Positions 1 through 10,600 of a DNA stretch of 44,280 nucleotides are shown here, piece after piece; the first letter of the stretch is position 1, and every line of letters begins with the position of its first letter. Location of the stretch: positions 1 to 44,280 of the forward strand of contig NZ_JABBMT010000029.1 of assembly GCF_012927645.1 (NCBI RefSeq), written 5' to 3'. Both the position numbers and the translations under genes were made by a program. The notes beneath the pieces were generated by a model, which did not search any database, was not told the origin of the DNA, and worked only from the letters and a program-made list of their open reading frames with translations. Source of the stretch: Pseudoalteromonas arctica. GTDB taxonomy: Bacteria > Pseudomonadota > Gammaproteobacteria > Enterobacterales > Alteromonadaceae.

Positions 1-233
1 TGTTTAGCTCTGTTGTTTTTAAGCGATTCATAAGATCACAAAACACCATGAATGTTCCCTCGCTTCCCACATTTTTTAATACTATTAATTCATTGATATA
101 TAAAGGCTAATTTTGGGGATACTTTAGGTAAGCATCCCAAGGTGCTTTTAGAGAAACTTGATAATAAGACTTTTATTGAACAATTTTATAGCCTTTAAAA
201 TGTAAATTGACATATTTAAAGGTATAAACTTAA

Positions 234-578
234 TTAAATTTCTGCAGTTTTATCTAATTCAACAGTTAAAATAGTTTTCTTATCAACTACTACCCATTCG
301 CGGTATGTGTTGTAACCAGACTTGCTAACTTCTATATCGTACTTACCTTCTTTTAACTCAATACCGCTTTCATATTTTGGTTTGATATTCATAATACGTA
401 CGCGTGCATCAGAGGGCTGAGTTGCCACTGTTAAGGAAATTACTTCAACAACTTCTTCGACAGGTGTTTGCGCTTGAGTTATGGTCTCTTCAGGTACTTG
501 CTCTGTTTCATCTATCGTAGCAGTAGTAGAGCAACCATTTAGTAATAATATTGTAGCTAAGGTGCTTATCTTTTTCAT
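234..578 (-). CDS. PEGA-domain lipoprotein
   Basis: This 114-residue protein starts with a short signal peptide ending in a lipobox (LLNGC, Cys16), so it is probably an outer-membrane or periplasmic lipoprotein. After an acidic linker rich in Glu and Thr (about residues 22-45) comes a PEGA-like beta domain (about 48-112): the stretches ATQPSDARV, GIELKEGKYDIEVSKSGY and the closing VELD are typical of that carbohydrate- or surface-associated fold. The start is supported by a GGAG ribosome site about 7 bases upstream on the minus strand. It lies 248 bases downstream of the kinase gene on the same strand and may be co-transcribed. PEGA domains often accompany Ser/Thr kinases and surface systems; a role as periplasmic partner of the T6SS kinase is inference only. 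Confidence 0.8.
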   Translation of the reverse strand: MKKISTLATILLLNGCSTTATIDETEQVPEETITQAQTPVEEVVEVISLTVATQPSDARVRIMNIKPKYESGIELKEGKYDIEVSKSGYNTYREWVVVDKKTILTVELDKTAEI

Positions 579-826
579 AAAAACTCCGTATAAATTTAAA
601 ATGCTGAAAGCCCTTAAGGATTAAGTGGAGGTGAGATAGCCTCCAAGTCATCCTTGGCTCTTGTTATACTAATTACATCGAATTAGTGGTCTATTAGTGA
701 GTTATTTAACTCGCTAGAATAATCATATCTTTAATAAAGTGGGTATTAAAGCTAGTAGAAACTATAAATGTCCGCTGGTTTATAATATTAAACAGCTGCT
801 ATCAGTGACTACCAACGAGTATTATT

Positions 827-2797
827 TTATAGCAAACTGTCAAGCGAACGAGTTATTTCCTCACTTCTTTCAACTAACTTTTCAGCTGTTTTGTACATTT
901 TTTGTTTTAATAGGCTGTTTGCCATTGTGATATACCGTTTGGATAATTCTTTTTTAATAGCTACTAAAGGAGCAAAGTCTTCAGGTAACATCGTTGATTC
1001 AGCATTAACTTGTTCTTCAAAGGCCAACAAATCTTGATATTTATCAATTGTGGCTAATTTTTCAAAATAATGATCAAATCTCGGTTGATAAAAAGTTATT
1101 GCCTCTTTTGTGGGAAAAGTGGCTTGCTCACCTAAATTTAATTTGTTTTGATAAAGGCTAAGCACGTCTATAGCTGATTTTCTTTTTAGTAACTCATCAA
1201 ATTGCAACTCTGATTTTTGTTTAGCTGTGAAGATAGACTTTCCTACATCTAATAATACTTTTTGAGCAACAACATTATCATTTTCAATTGATTGCTCTAA
1301 GGCTGTTTTGAAGTTGTTGATATGCACTTCATTTGGTTGGTACATATAACTACTATCAACATCTTTTAAATCATCAATCAATTTAATAATGTTGTTATTA
1401 TCAAGTTCATCATAACGCGACTGCTCTAATAGCAAATTGATTCTTGATGTAATGTCAAAGACTATTGATTGACGCTCTCTTAAAATACTTTCTAATTGAG
1501 CGGTTAGCTTTTCAGAGTCTGGATAGTATTCCAAAGCGTTAGAGTAAAGGCTAATTGTGCCATCAAAATCCTTAAATTTGCCAGACTGATTGTTTAGTTG
1601 ATTAGCTTTGGTATTAAAGCCTTGTAAAATGCTCTCTTGATTGACTCTTAATAGACCCTGTTTAAGCACATCATATTGAGGAGGTATTTCAGCTAGTTTA
1701 GTCAATACCTCAGGGCCATGCCACGACATCCAAGTTTCAACTTGTTGATTAATTGCATTGGCATTTTCAAGTTTTGCTTCTAACTGTTTTAGTTGTGTAG
1801 AATTTGAGGCATAAAATTGGCTAATAAAAATAGCAACGGCGATAACACATAGACTCGCGGCAATAGCTGGTTTGAAATTGCTTCTAAGTTTGGTTGATAT
1901 AGCCTGTAATGATCCTAATCGTTTCGTTGCATCAAGCGACATCGCGTTTTGTAAATGACCCCAGAGCCATATAGGGCAATTACTAGGGCGCTTAGCTGCT
2001 GTCCCTTTTGGTAGTTTATCTGCTGCAACACGATCATATGGGTGTTTACTGCTCAGTAGTTCATATGCAATACATGCATATGAAAATATATCATCTTTTA
2101 CAGATGCGTCAGCTCCTTTAAGTTGTTCTGGACTTGCATAGGTTGGTGTGTAACCGCCTACTGCTGCGACATTCTTGCAATTGTTAAAAGCATATGCGTC
2201 TTCGGTTGTTTTATGTTTAGCAATACCAAAGTCGAGAACTTTCAAACGCCCATTTGAATCAAAAATAATGTTAGAAGGTTTTAAATCATTATGAATAACG
2301 TTTCGTGAATGGGCATAAATCAGTGCATCAGCAAGTTGTTGTAGGATGATATTCGCTTTTTTAAAATGCATTCCTGAAGGTTTATTACGTTTTATTATTT
2401 GTTCTAATGTTTCGCCATCAACGAGTTCCATCGTCACATAGTGCAAATCATTATCAGAACTGGCTGAAAATACTTTGACAATATTAGGATGCGAAAGTTG
2501 TTGAGTTTTAGTCGTTTCATCTTTAAGCAATGTTATAGCTTCTTTAGATTGACTAAACTCTTCTAGTAATAGTTTGAGCGCAACGTGTACTTCTGGACTG
2601 GTAGGACTTTCTAAAAATAAATCCCTAGCTCTGAAAATGTAGCACATGCCTCCTTGACCAATGAGTTCCTCAACTAAATATCGTCCGGATATTTTTTTAC
2701 CAATTAAATTGAGTTTACTTTTAGGTTGGGAAGATCTAGCGCTAGAATCCAGCGAAGCGATTTGAGTTTTATCATTTGAGTTATTAATACCGCTCAT
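827..2797 (-). CDS. ppkA: T6SS-associated transmembrane Ser/Thr protein kinase (PpkA/Stk type)
   Basis: A 656-residue Hanks-type kinase. Visible parts are the Gly-rich loop GQGGMCYIF (about 47-55), ATP-anchoring Lys75 in HVALKLL, catalytic loop HNDLKPSN (169-176), DFG (189-191) and an APE-like ASPEQ. The HRD arginine is Asn, so this is a non-RD kinase. One membrane helix (about 310-330) separates the cytoplasmic kinase from a roughly 320-residue, helical, probably periplasmic C-terminal region with no domain I recognise. By analogy with PpkA it should phosphorylate the FHA protein encoded divergently at 3196 and be opposed by the PP2C phosphatase at 11873, switching on T6SS assembly. An AAGGA ribosome site precedes the ATG. 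It is the first gene of a minus-strand unit with the PEGA lipoprotein. Kinase identity is certain; the exact substrate is inferred. Confidence 0.9.
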   Translation of the reverse strand: MSGINNSNDKTQIASLDSSARSSQPKSKLNLIGKKISGRYLVEELIGQGGMCYIFRARDLFLESPTSPEVHVALKLLLEEFSQSKEAITLLKDETTKTQQLSHPNIVKVFSASSDNDLHYVTMELVDGETLEQIIKRNKPSGMHFKKANIILQQLADALIYAHSRNVIHNDLKPSNIIFDSNGRLKVLDFGIAKHKTTEDAYAFNNCKNVAAVGGYTPTYASPEQLKGADASVKDDIFSYACIAYELLSSKHPYDRVAADKLPKGTAAKRPSNCPIWLWGHLQNAMSLDATKRLGSLQAISTKLRSNFKPAIAASLCVIAVAIFISQFYASNSTQLKQLEAKLENANAINQQVETWMSWHGPEVLTKLAEIPPQYDVLKQGLLRVNQESILQGFNTKANQLNNQSGKFKDFDGTISLYSNALEYYPDSEKLTAQLESILRERQSIVFDITSRINLLLEQSRYDELDNNNIIKLIDDLKDVDSSYMYQPNEVHINNFKTALEQSIENDNVVAQKVLLDVGKSIFTAKQKSELQFDELLKRKSAIDVLSLYQNKLNLGEQATFPTKEAITFYQPRFDHYFEKLATIDKYQDLLAFEEQVNAESTMLPEDFAPLVAIKKELSKRYITMANSLLKQKMYKTAEKLVERSEEITRSLDSLL

Positions 2798-3195
2798 TAT
2801 AAATCCTTTTATTGTAGATAGTTAAATAATTGCAAAGGTAGCTTTTTGTTATTTTTATCAATATTCCCTTTGATTAGTCCACTATTTTTACAAAAATTAG
2901 CGCTATTAGCAATGCCTCTATTGCAGTACTTTTGGTAATTATATGTTTATTTTGTTTGTTAGATGTTGTTTCAGATGTTTTATACGTTAAAAACAGAGCT
3001 GTAGAGAGGTTTTATTGCTTTTAAATAGGAACATACATACTTAATTTTGTTAGCTTTAATAATTAACATAAAAAAAATAAGACTATATCATTAATGTTCT
3101 TCTGCTGTTTTGATTGTCTCTCAAATATTTCTATATATTAATTTCAATGTTGACAATAGTTTCTCTTCTAATTTATCCTAATGGAAACGTAGAAT
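2798..3195. promoter_or_regulatory. Divergent intergenic region between kinase and tagH
   Basis: A 398-base, very AT-rich gap with no gene separates the minus-strand kinase from the plus-strand tagH operon, so it must hold promoters in both directions. The only near-consensus word I can point to is TTGACA at 3150-3155. The hexamer 17 bases downstream (TTATCC) is a poor -10, and it would leave a very short leader before the tagH ATG at 3196. I found no sigma54-type GG-N10-GC pair. No RNA gene is visible. Confidence 0.4.
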
Positions 3196-4533
3196 ATGGG
3201 ATTAACACGTCAAATGGAACTGATACTAAACATTACTAGTTATCATCGACTCTCGCCTGAAATTGAAGCATCTAAAACAGTCAAAGATTCACTTATATTC
3301 GGTCGTTCAGAAGCATGTGATTGGCATCTACCTGATCCTGAAAAAATCATTTCCAGTAAGCATGGTCGTATTGAACGGGACGGTGATTCATTTGTTGTGA
3401 TTGATACTTCTACAAATGGTATTTATTCAAATTATAGTGTTTCAGCGATTGGCCAAGGTAATAAACAAAAACTATCTGATAGTGATATTTTAACGGTAGG
3501 TGATTTTCAAATTGAAGTGAAAATCGCAGAAGCGAAGTCAGTTACTCCTGTTATCGATGAGTTTAGTTCAGTAACCACTGCAAAAGCAAACAACGCAGCT
3601 ACTCAATCTCAATATTTTGATTCTAATGGCAATAATTCAAATTCTGCGCATTTTTATAATGACTCAATTATGAATGAACCAATGCCAGATGTTTCTATGA
3701 CTCAAACTGTAGATTCACAATCGCAGAGCCATATCCCAGAGAATTGGGATGAGATCGCACATTTATTGAACCCTGAAATAGTTAATACTAGTGATCAGCA
3801 TGCAATATCTAGTCATGCGGAGCCTAATATAGCTGAGCCAAAAACCGAAGTTCCTACAGCTGTAGATACACAGCCAGAAGTCGCAAAGGAAGCCCATACC
3901 TTGGCTCACACAGTACGACCTAAGGTAGAAACAAAACCAATAGCAAATAGCGTAGGACTAACAGGCGCCTTTTTAAAAGGGCTCGGCGTTAAACCAGAAT
4001 TGCAAAATGCTTTAACTACCGAAAAGTTATGGTTTGAAATGGGCCAAGGGCTAAACCTTCTTTTGACAGAGTTGATGGAATCGTTACGCCAAAGAGCATT
4101 GGTGAAAAACCAATTACGTGTAAATCAAACTATGTTTCAAACCCAGCAGAATAACCCCATTAAGTTTTCGGCAAATATAGATGATGTTATTCAGAACTTA
4201 TTCATAATCAATAGTGCAAGCTTTCTATCTTCTCGGGAATCGATTAAAGAAAGCTTCATCGACACTCGCAGACATGAACATGCTTTATTAGCAGGAGCTG
4301 ATGGTGTATTGAAAGGAATATTAGAGCAGGTTTCACCTTCTCACATAAATCAACAAGTGAATAATCACGCTAATATTTTGAAAATAATTCCTGGCCAATC
4401 TGAATCGAAAAGCTGGAAGCTGTATCAAAATCTGCATGACGAGTTATCACGTGACGTTAATGCTAAAGGTGCGATGGCATTATCAGATGATTTCCTCAAA
4501 GCATACAATGATAAAATTCAAGAAACGTTTTAA
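3196..4533 (+). CDS. tagH: T6SS FHA-domain protein TagH/Fha
   Basis: A 445-residue protein whose N-terminal FHA domain (about 25-110) binds phosphothreonine. The conserved elements are visible: GRS (36-38), SSKHGRI (53-59) and TSTNG (71-75). A long Gln/Ser/Asn-rich linker (about 115-255) leads to a helical C-terminal region (about 260-445) matching the TagH C-terminal domain of T6SS Fha proteins. It is the first gene of the plus-strand T6SS operon, 12 bases ahead of tssJ. In related systems Fha is phosphorylated by PpkA and dephosphorylated by PppA, both encoded here, to promote assembly and ClpV recruitment. GGAA lies about 10 bases before the chosen ATG; a second ATG at 3214 is also possible. 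Confidence 0.9.
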   Translation: MGLTRQMELILNITSYHRLSPEIEASKTVKDSLIFGRSEACDWHLPDPEKIISSKHGRIERDGDSFVVIDTSTNGIYSNYSVSAIGQGNKQKLSDSDILTVGDFQIEVKIAEAKSVTPVIDEFSSVTTAKANNAATQSQYFDSNGNNSNSAHFYNDSIMNEPMPDVSMTQTVDSQSQSHIPENWDEIAHLLNPEIVNTSDQHAISSHAEPNIAEPKTEVPTAVDTQPEVAKEAHTLAHTVRPKVETKPIANSVGLTGAFLKGLGVKPELQNALTTEKLWFEMGQGLNLLLTELMESLRQRALVKNQLRVNQTMFQTQQNNPIKFSANIDDVIQNLFIINSASFLSSRESIKESFIDTRRHEHALLAGADGVLKGILEQVSPSHINQQVNNHANILKIIPGQSESKSWKLYQNLHDELSRDVNAKGAMALSDDFLKAYNDKIQETF

Positions 4534-4545
4534 AAAGGAAAGTAA

Positions 4546-5013
4546 ATGATGCGTAACATTAAGCTCTACTTACTGAGTTTTAGTTTACTATTTTTGATAA
4601 TGGGTTGTTCAACAATGAATAAGTTTGTCCCACCATCAACAGAATTAATCATTAATGTATCAGAAAACGTAAATCCTGATACTTCTGAACGACCATCTCC
4701 AGTTGTAATGAAAATTTTTGAGCTTAGTTCAAGAACTATATTTGATACGCAAGACTTTTTTAGTTTATATGAGTCGCCTGAAAAGTTATTAGGCCCTGAT
4801 TTACTTAAAAAAGATGAGTTGGAATTACAACCAGGTTCAGTACAAAAGTATGAGATGAGCCTTAATCGTAATACTCGCTTTGTAGGAGTAGTGGTGGCGT
4901 ATAGGAATATAGATCAAGCCAGATGGAGAGCTGTAATAGAAGTCGATCCTACCGGCTATGACGATATCGATGTAAATGTTGAATCAATTGCAACATACAT
5001 GAGAGAACATTAA
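4546..5013 (+). CDS. tssJ: T6SS outer-membrane lipoprotein TssJ
   Basis: A 155-residue lipoprotein with a hydrophobic signal (about 5-20) and lipobox LIMGC with Cys21. The mature part begins STMNKFVPPSTEL and has the TssJ transthyretin-like pattern: a beta strand with LIINVSENVNPD, RPSPVVMKIFELSS, a loop around FFSLYESPEKLLG, then RFVGVVVAYRNIDQARWRAVIEV. TssJ anchors the periplasmic part of TssM to the outer membrane. The gene sits 12 bases after tagH and 12 bases before tssK. The first two codons are both ATG, so translation could begin at 4546 or 4549; AAAGGAAAG lies just upstream. Confidence 0.92.
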   Translation: MMRNIKLYLLSFSLLFLIMGCSTMNKFVPPSTELIINVSENVNPDTSERPSPVVMKIFELSSRTIFDTQDFFSLYESPEKLLGPDLLKKDELELQPGSVQKYEMSLNRNTRFVGVVVAYRNIDQARWRAVIEVDPTGYDDIDVNVESIATYMREH

Positions 5014-5025
5014 TAAGGATATAAA

Positions 5026-6354
5026 ATGAGTGATACCACTCGTGTTGCTTGGACTGAAGGGATGTTCTTAAGGCCACAACACTTTCAACAATCAGATAAA
5101 CATTTTTCACATTTAATCAAACAAGTGTGCAATGGTAATTTAGCTGATCCTTGGGGAATTCTAGAGTTAGATATTGACACTGAGCTGTTAAATACAGGGC
5201 AGTTTGCAATTGACACTTTGTCGGCAATTACTCCTGACTTGCTGCCAATTGATATGCCAGGGTCAACGTCATTACCTGAGCCGCTGGTTGTTAACAAGGA
5301 CACCTATAATGAAATTGTTTATTTGGCAATTCCAGCGCTTAAAGCCAGTGGTATTAACATCTCAGCGGCCGACGAAAACTTAGTTACTCGTTATAAGCTC
5401 ACCGATTTAGCGGTAAATGATGATTCATTAGGCCCGCAATCACAAGAGACCATTCAGGTTGCAAAGATTTATAGCAAACTGGTGTTAGGGTCAGATGATC
5501 ACGCTGGATTTATACTTTTACCTTTGGCTAAGATTACTGAAGTCAGTACTGAGGGTAGGATCAAGCTTGATAGTAAGTTTATTCCTGCCGCTTTGAAAGT
5601 TGCGCAATGTAAGCCTCTGCTAGGGTTAGTTAGAGAAATAGGCTCAATGATCAAACAGCGTTCAGAGAGTATTGCTGTGCGTTTATGTCAAGGTTATGCG
5701 GGCAGCACTTCGGTTGCTGATTTTATAATGCTGCAAACACTCAATAAATATGACGCGGTATTTGATAGTTTGTTAATGGTTAATAATTTACATCCTAATA
5801 TTCTATATACTCGCTTAATTGAACTATCAGGTGAACTGGCAACATTCAGTACTGCTAATAAACGGGTTCCTAAACTGCCTAAATATGAACATGATAATTT
5901 AGGGGCCGTGTTTGGTGAGATCGTTAACTTCTTATATCAATCTTTAAGTCATGTGATAGAGCAAACAGCAACAGAAATTAAACTTGAGCAAAGTAAATTT
6001 GGTATTTCCTTCGGTGCATTAAAAGATAAAGCGATTCTTGATTCTGGGCAGTTTATTCTCGCTATTAAAGCGAGTGTGCCCCACGAGGAATTACGTAAAG
6101 TTTTACCTTCTCAAGTTAAAATCGGTAGCGTTGAAACTATTCGTGATTTAGTTAATAACCAGATACCAGGTATAACAATAAGCAGTTTACCTACAGCACC
6201 AAGGCAAATTCCGTACCATGCAGGCTTTCATTACTTTGAATTGAACAAACATGGTCAGCATTGGGATAAACTTCGCACAAGTGGTGGCATCGCTATTCAC
6301 TTATCTGGTAGCTACCCAGAGTTACAATTAAGCCTTTGGGCTATACGAACTTAA
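5026..6354 (+). CDS. tssK: T6SS baseplate component TssK
   Basis: A 442-residue TssK (ImpJ/VasE family). The N terminus VAWTEGMFLRPQHFQQSD is the family signature, and the C terminus (HYFELNKHGQHWDKL, then SGGIAIHLSGSYPELQL) matches the shoulder and head regions that contact the membrane complex. TssK is a cytoplasmic trimer linking the TssEFG baseplate wedge to TssL and TssM. Length is normal for the family. It lies in an operon 12 bases after tssJ and 21 bases before tssL, with AAGGA upstream of the start. Confidence 0.95.
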   Translation: MSDTTRVAWTEGMFLRPQHFQQSDKHFSHLIKQVCNGNLADPWGILELDIDTELLNTGQFAIDTLSAITPDLLPIDMPGSTSLPEPLVVNKDTYNEIVYLAIPALKASGINISAADENLVTRYKLTDLAVNDDSLGPQSQETIQVAKIYSKLVLGSDDHAGFILLPLAKITEVSTEGRIKLDSKFIPAALKVAQCKPLLGLVREIGSMIKQRSESIAVRLCQGYAGSTSVADFIMLQTLNKYDAVFDSLLMVNNLHPNILYTRLIELSGELATFSTANKRVPKLPKYEHDNLGAVFGEIVNFLYQSLSHVIEQTATEIKLEQSKFGISFGALKDKAILDSGQFILAIKASVPHEELRKVLPSQVKIGSVETIRDLVNNQIPGITISSLPTAPRQIPYHAGFHYFELNKHGQHWDKLRTSGGIAIHLSGSYPELQLSLWAIRT

Positions 6355-6375
6355 CTGTTAAAAGGAAGAGTTTCA

Positions 6376-7656
6376 ATGGATGAAACCATTATCAAACCAC
6401 GCCCTGGCAGACTAGGCCGTGACACATCAAATAACTTAAAAACAGCAACTGATCCTGAAAAGACAGTTATGTCTATTGAGCCTATATCAAATGCTGTTTC
6501 TAGTAATGCGAAAGTTTCTATTTTCAAAAACCTATTACTAGAAGCTGCTACCGATTGCTTTTCACTGGTTATATCGATCAACCAAGCTAAAGAAATGACT
6601 AATTTAGCCGCTTTGAAGCATCGCTGTGTTGAAGCGATTAAGCGTTTTGAGGTTGAAGTTAGAAACCAGGTGCTTCCCAAAGAAGTAATTGAAAATTCAC
6701 GCTATTGTTTATGTGCAATTTTGGATGAATCAGTTTTAAACTCTAAGTGGAGTTCGATGGAATGGGCTGATGAGAGCTTGCTATCAACCTTCCATAAAGA
6801 AACCTTTGGTGGTGAGTATTTTTATACTCTATTAGATAATGCACTTGGGCAACCAGAGCAACATAAAGCATTTTTAGAATTACAGTATCACTGCTTAAAT
6901 TTAGGTTTCAAGGGCAAATATCGGGTTGATAGTGTTGGTGATAATAAAGTAGAAGAATACCGTTCTCGTATTTATCATCTATTAAATCAGTTAGGTGGAC
7001 CTATTAACAACAAGTTGTCACCTAATTGGAAAGAAAGAGTTGCAGCAGGCGTTGAACTTAGAAGCCAAGTACCTCTTTGGGTTGTTTTTTCAGTTTTAGG
7101 TTTAGTATTATTAATTGTGTATCTATTTATCAATATGAAACTTAATGACCAAGTTGTATTGGTGAATGAGAAGTTGGCGGTGATCCATCCATTAGCGCAA
7201 ACGCAGAGTGTTGATAAGAAAGATCAGCAACTACAAGTGTTAGAACAACTTTTACAGACTGAGATTCAGATGGGAATTGTCTCTGTCGAGAAGAGTAATG
7301 ATCGCATTCGGATCACTATCAACAGTGAAAGTTTGTTTAACCAAGGTGATTCAAAATTATTACCATCATTTCAACCAATACTTGAAAAACTAGCACTGAG
7401 TTTAGAAGGTACAAAGGGGCGAATTTTAATTACAGGCCATACAGATGACACGCCTATTCGCACAGATAAATATCCCTCTAATTGGCATCTTTCTTTAGCT
7501 AGAGCAACTCAAGTTGCTAATTCTATGGCTAAAAGCACTAACCTTAGCGGGCGCTTGTGGCCTGAAGGTAAAGGTGCTGCCGAACCAATCGCTAGCAATT
7601 CAGATTCAGCTTCTCGGTCATTGAACCGACGAATTGAAATTGATTTATTATTTTAA
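6376..7656 (+). CDS. tssL: T6SS inner-membrane protein TssL with C-terminal OmpA-like domain
   Basis: A 426-residue fusion. The cytoplasmic IcmH/DotU domain (about 45-215) includes the family stretches CLCAILDESVLNSKW and ETFGGEYFY. A single membrane helix follows (about 232-252, QVPLWVVFSVLGLVLLIVYL). The periplasmic OmpA-like peptidoglycan-binding domain (about 300-426) shows ITGHTDDTPI, LSLARA and NRRIEID. This evolved-TssL layout anchors the membrane complex to the cell wall. GGAAG lies 11 bases ahead of the ATG. The gene ends 10 bases before the chosen tssM start. Confidence 0.95.
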   Translation: MDETIIKPRPGRLGRDTSNNLKTATDPEKTVMSIEPISNAVSSNAKVSIFKNLLLEAATDCFSLVISINQAKEMTNLAALKHRCVEAIKRFEVEVRNQVLPKEVIENSRYCLCAILDESVLNSKWSSMEWADESLLSTFHKETFGGEYFYTLLDNALGQPEQHKAFLELQYHCLNLGFKGKYRVDSVGDNKVEEYRSRIYHLLNQLGGPINNKLSPNWKERVAAGVELRSQVPLWVVFSVLGLVLLIVYLFINMKLNDQVVLVNEKLAVIHPLAQTQSVDKKDQQLQVLEQLLQTEIQMGIVSVEKSNDRIRITINSESLFNQGDSKLLPSFQPILEKLALSLEGTKGRILITGHTDDTPIRTDKYPSNWHLSLARATQVANSMAKSTNLSGRLWPEGKGAAEPIASNSDSASRSLNRRIEIDLLF

Positions 7657-7666
7657 TGGGGCTGGA

Positions 7667-10600
7667 ATGAACTTTTTACAGAAACTCAAATATTTACTTA
7701 CATCGCGTACAGCAATTCTAATTATTGGTTTTAGCGCATTGTCGTTACTAATTTGGTTTGGTGGCCCCTTGATTGCCATTGCTGGTTATGTGCCACTGGC
7801 GAGTGTTACCTCAAGATTATTTACTATTTTAGTGGTTATTCTTATTTTTGCGATCACGAAGATATACCGTTTGACTCGACAAAATAAACGAGATGAAAAA
7901 ATGGCTAATGAGTTAATCGATAGTGATGACTCAAATAGCAATGAAGTAAATGAAGAAATCACGACCTTAAAAACTAGAATGGGTGAAGCGATTGATTTAC
8001 TTAAAGATGTAAAACTCTTTAAGGGAAAAAATATCTATCAATTACCTTGGTACATTATGATCGGACCACCGGGAGCAGGAAAAACAACGGTGATCAACAA
8101 TTCAGGCTTGGACTATCCCTTAAAAGATAAGCTTGGGGTTGATTTGATTCATGGTGTTGGTGGAACTCGAAATTGTGATTGGTGGTTTACTAACAAAGCG
8201 GTACTCATTGATACGGCAGGGCGTTACACCACTCAAAGCAGTCATGCAAAACATGACTCGCGTGCTTGGGAAGGCTTTTTAGGTTTACTGCGAAAGTACC
8301 GCCCATTACGACCAATCAACGGTGTAATGATCAGTATGGGTATCTCTGAGTTAATGAGCCAAACTAAAACAGAGCGAAACTTACATGCGCGCGCAATCAA
8401 GCAACGTCTGCAAGAGTTACAGAATCAGCTAGGAATGACTTTTCCTGTCTATGTTATTTTCTCAAAAGTTGATTTAATCGAAGGCTTTAGAGAGTTTTTT
8501 GCCGAATTAAGTGAAGAAGAGTGTGAGCAAGTTTGGGGGGTTACTTTTGAACTTGATTTAGATAAAAATACCCAAGTTGATGTTTTTAATAAAGAGTTTC
8601 ATGCGCTTATAGCTAAGTTAACGGAGCTGCTAAATCGTCGTTTGATTAATGAACGGAATGAAGAAATCAGAGCGAAAATTTTCGAATTCCCAAGACAGCT
8701 TCGTGTATTGCAAGGTGTTGGTGATGCATTTTTGAAAGAAATTTTTACCCCTAATGCGTATGAAGAACTACCTATGTTTAGGGGGGTATACTTAACCAGT
8801 GCGACTCAAGAAGGAACACCTGCCAGCCTTTTAAGCGATGCAAATAACACCAGCGGCAGCTACATCAATCAATCTAAGAGCTTTTTCATCAAAAATGTAT
8901 TAGAAAAAGTCATCTTCCCTGAACAAAATTTAGCAAGTACCAACAAACACCATGATAAGCAAAACAAATGGTTACGTATAGTAAGTATCTCTTTGGCTTG
9001 TGCTTGTGTGGTTGGTTTTTCAGCGTCATGGTATTTTAGTTATGCATGGAATAATAGCCTTATCACGGTCACTGAAGATGCAATTGAGTCATATCAAGAA
9101 ATAGATGCGGCATCCTTTGACCGTAGCAATGTATTGGTACTCAATGACAGGCTTAATTCATTACGATCACTCCCTGCGCGTAGCGATACTTTTAATAATG
9201 AGCAAGACTTGCCATCAGTTGGGTTTAATAAATTAAATGAAATTAAACAGTCGTCGAACGATGCATATGACAGAGCATTACAAACGTTCTTGGCGCCTTT
9301 CATGCTTAATACTTTAACGATGGAAATGGAGACTCACCCTGAGCACTTGAGTTATTTGTACGAAACATTGAAGTGTTATTTAATGTTGTTTCAACCCGAG
9401 TATTTTGAGCGTGAAGATATAATCGTATGGTTTAATGCATACTTAGAGCGTAGCTTCTCAGGTGAGAAAAATACACAAACTCGACTTGATTTAATGGACC
9501 ATATAGCGGCATTACTTGAAAAAGGTGTTGCCTATGAAGAAGTGGATAACCAAGCAGTTAAAATTGCACGTGCAGAGCTTACTAAATTACCTATTGCTGA
9601 GCGGGCATATCAAAGACTTCAAGCTGACTTTCTCGATAGTAGTATTCCACCATTTAGGCTGACAGATATTATTAGCTTTGAAAGTGCCCAAAAGTTTTCA
9701 TTTCGCAATAACAGTGAGCTAACTCGTAGTATTCCTGGTTTATACACCTTCAATGGCTTCCACGGCATTTTTAATATCGAAAAGAGTAAGATGCTAGGAA
9801 ATCTAATGGCGAGTAGTTGGGTTTACGGAGAAGAAGCGTCTGGAACGTATGATATCTCTAAAGATGAAATAGAAAAGAAATTAGAGCAGCGTTATTTTCA
9901 GGATTATATCTATTATTGGCGGTCATTCCTTGATGACCTAAATTTAAACCAATATAGCTCTCCTGCTGAAGGGGTCAATATTACAGATGTGTTAGCAGGT
10001 TCAGAAACCCCGATCAAAAACATCATTTTAGCAGTGCAGAAAAATGTTCAATTAACTCAATTACCAGTCTCTGAAAATCAAAAAGCTGCTGGGAAAGTTG
10101 TGGCTAATGCTGCTGAAATTGCGATGCAAACTAAGGCGAATAGAATCAAACGGTTCTTGCCTGACGAAGCGCCAAAATTTGATATCAAGCTACCAGGGTA
10201 TCAAGTTGAAGAGGCATTTGAGGATGTGCTTAAAATAGACGCTCAGCAGCTAGATAATATGCAAAAAAATCTCAGAGAGCTGAATATTTATTTGACCAAA
10301 CTTGATCGAGGCGATCAGTTGAAGTCCTCTATTAAAGATCAAATCAGTGGTAAAAGTAAACCAAGCTTTATCCGTCAACTTGAATTTCAAAGCCGTGATT
10401 TACCTTATCCTTTTAATAGCTGGCTGTTAGATATTAGCCGAGATACCAGTAACATTACAAAAAATAGCGCTAATAGACACTTAAATGAGATTTGGAAAAG
10501 CAAAGTATTACGAGAATACAATGCTGCAATTGTTGGACGCTACCCGTTTTCACCTTATGCAGATAAAGAAGTCAATTTAAAAGACTTCACTCGATTCTTT

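Noticed and set aside
696..715. Eight-pair hairpin AGTGAGTT/AACTCGCT between kinase and PEGA gene
   Set aside because: The stem is good, but no T-run follows on either strand and nothing links it to a regulator, so I did not call a terminator.
739..930. Plus-strand ORF of 63 codons overlapping the kinase end
   Set aside because: It begins in AT-rich spacer, runs antisense over the kinase 3' end, has a low-complexity Phe/Leu-rich product and no ribosome site.
7634..7666. TTG start for tssM inside tssL
   Set aside because: ATG 7667 has a strong ribosome site and the expected N terminus; the extension does not resemble TssM.
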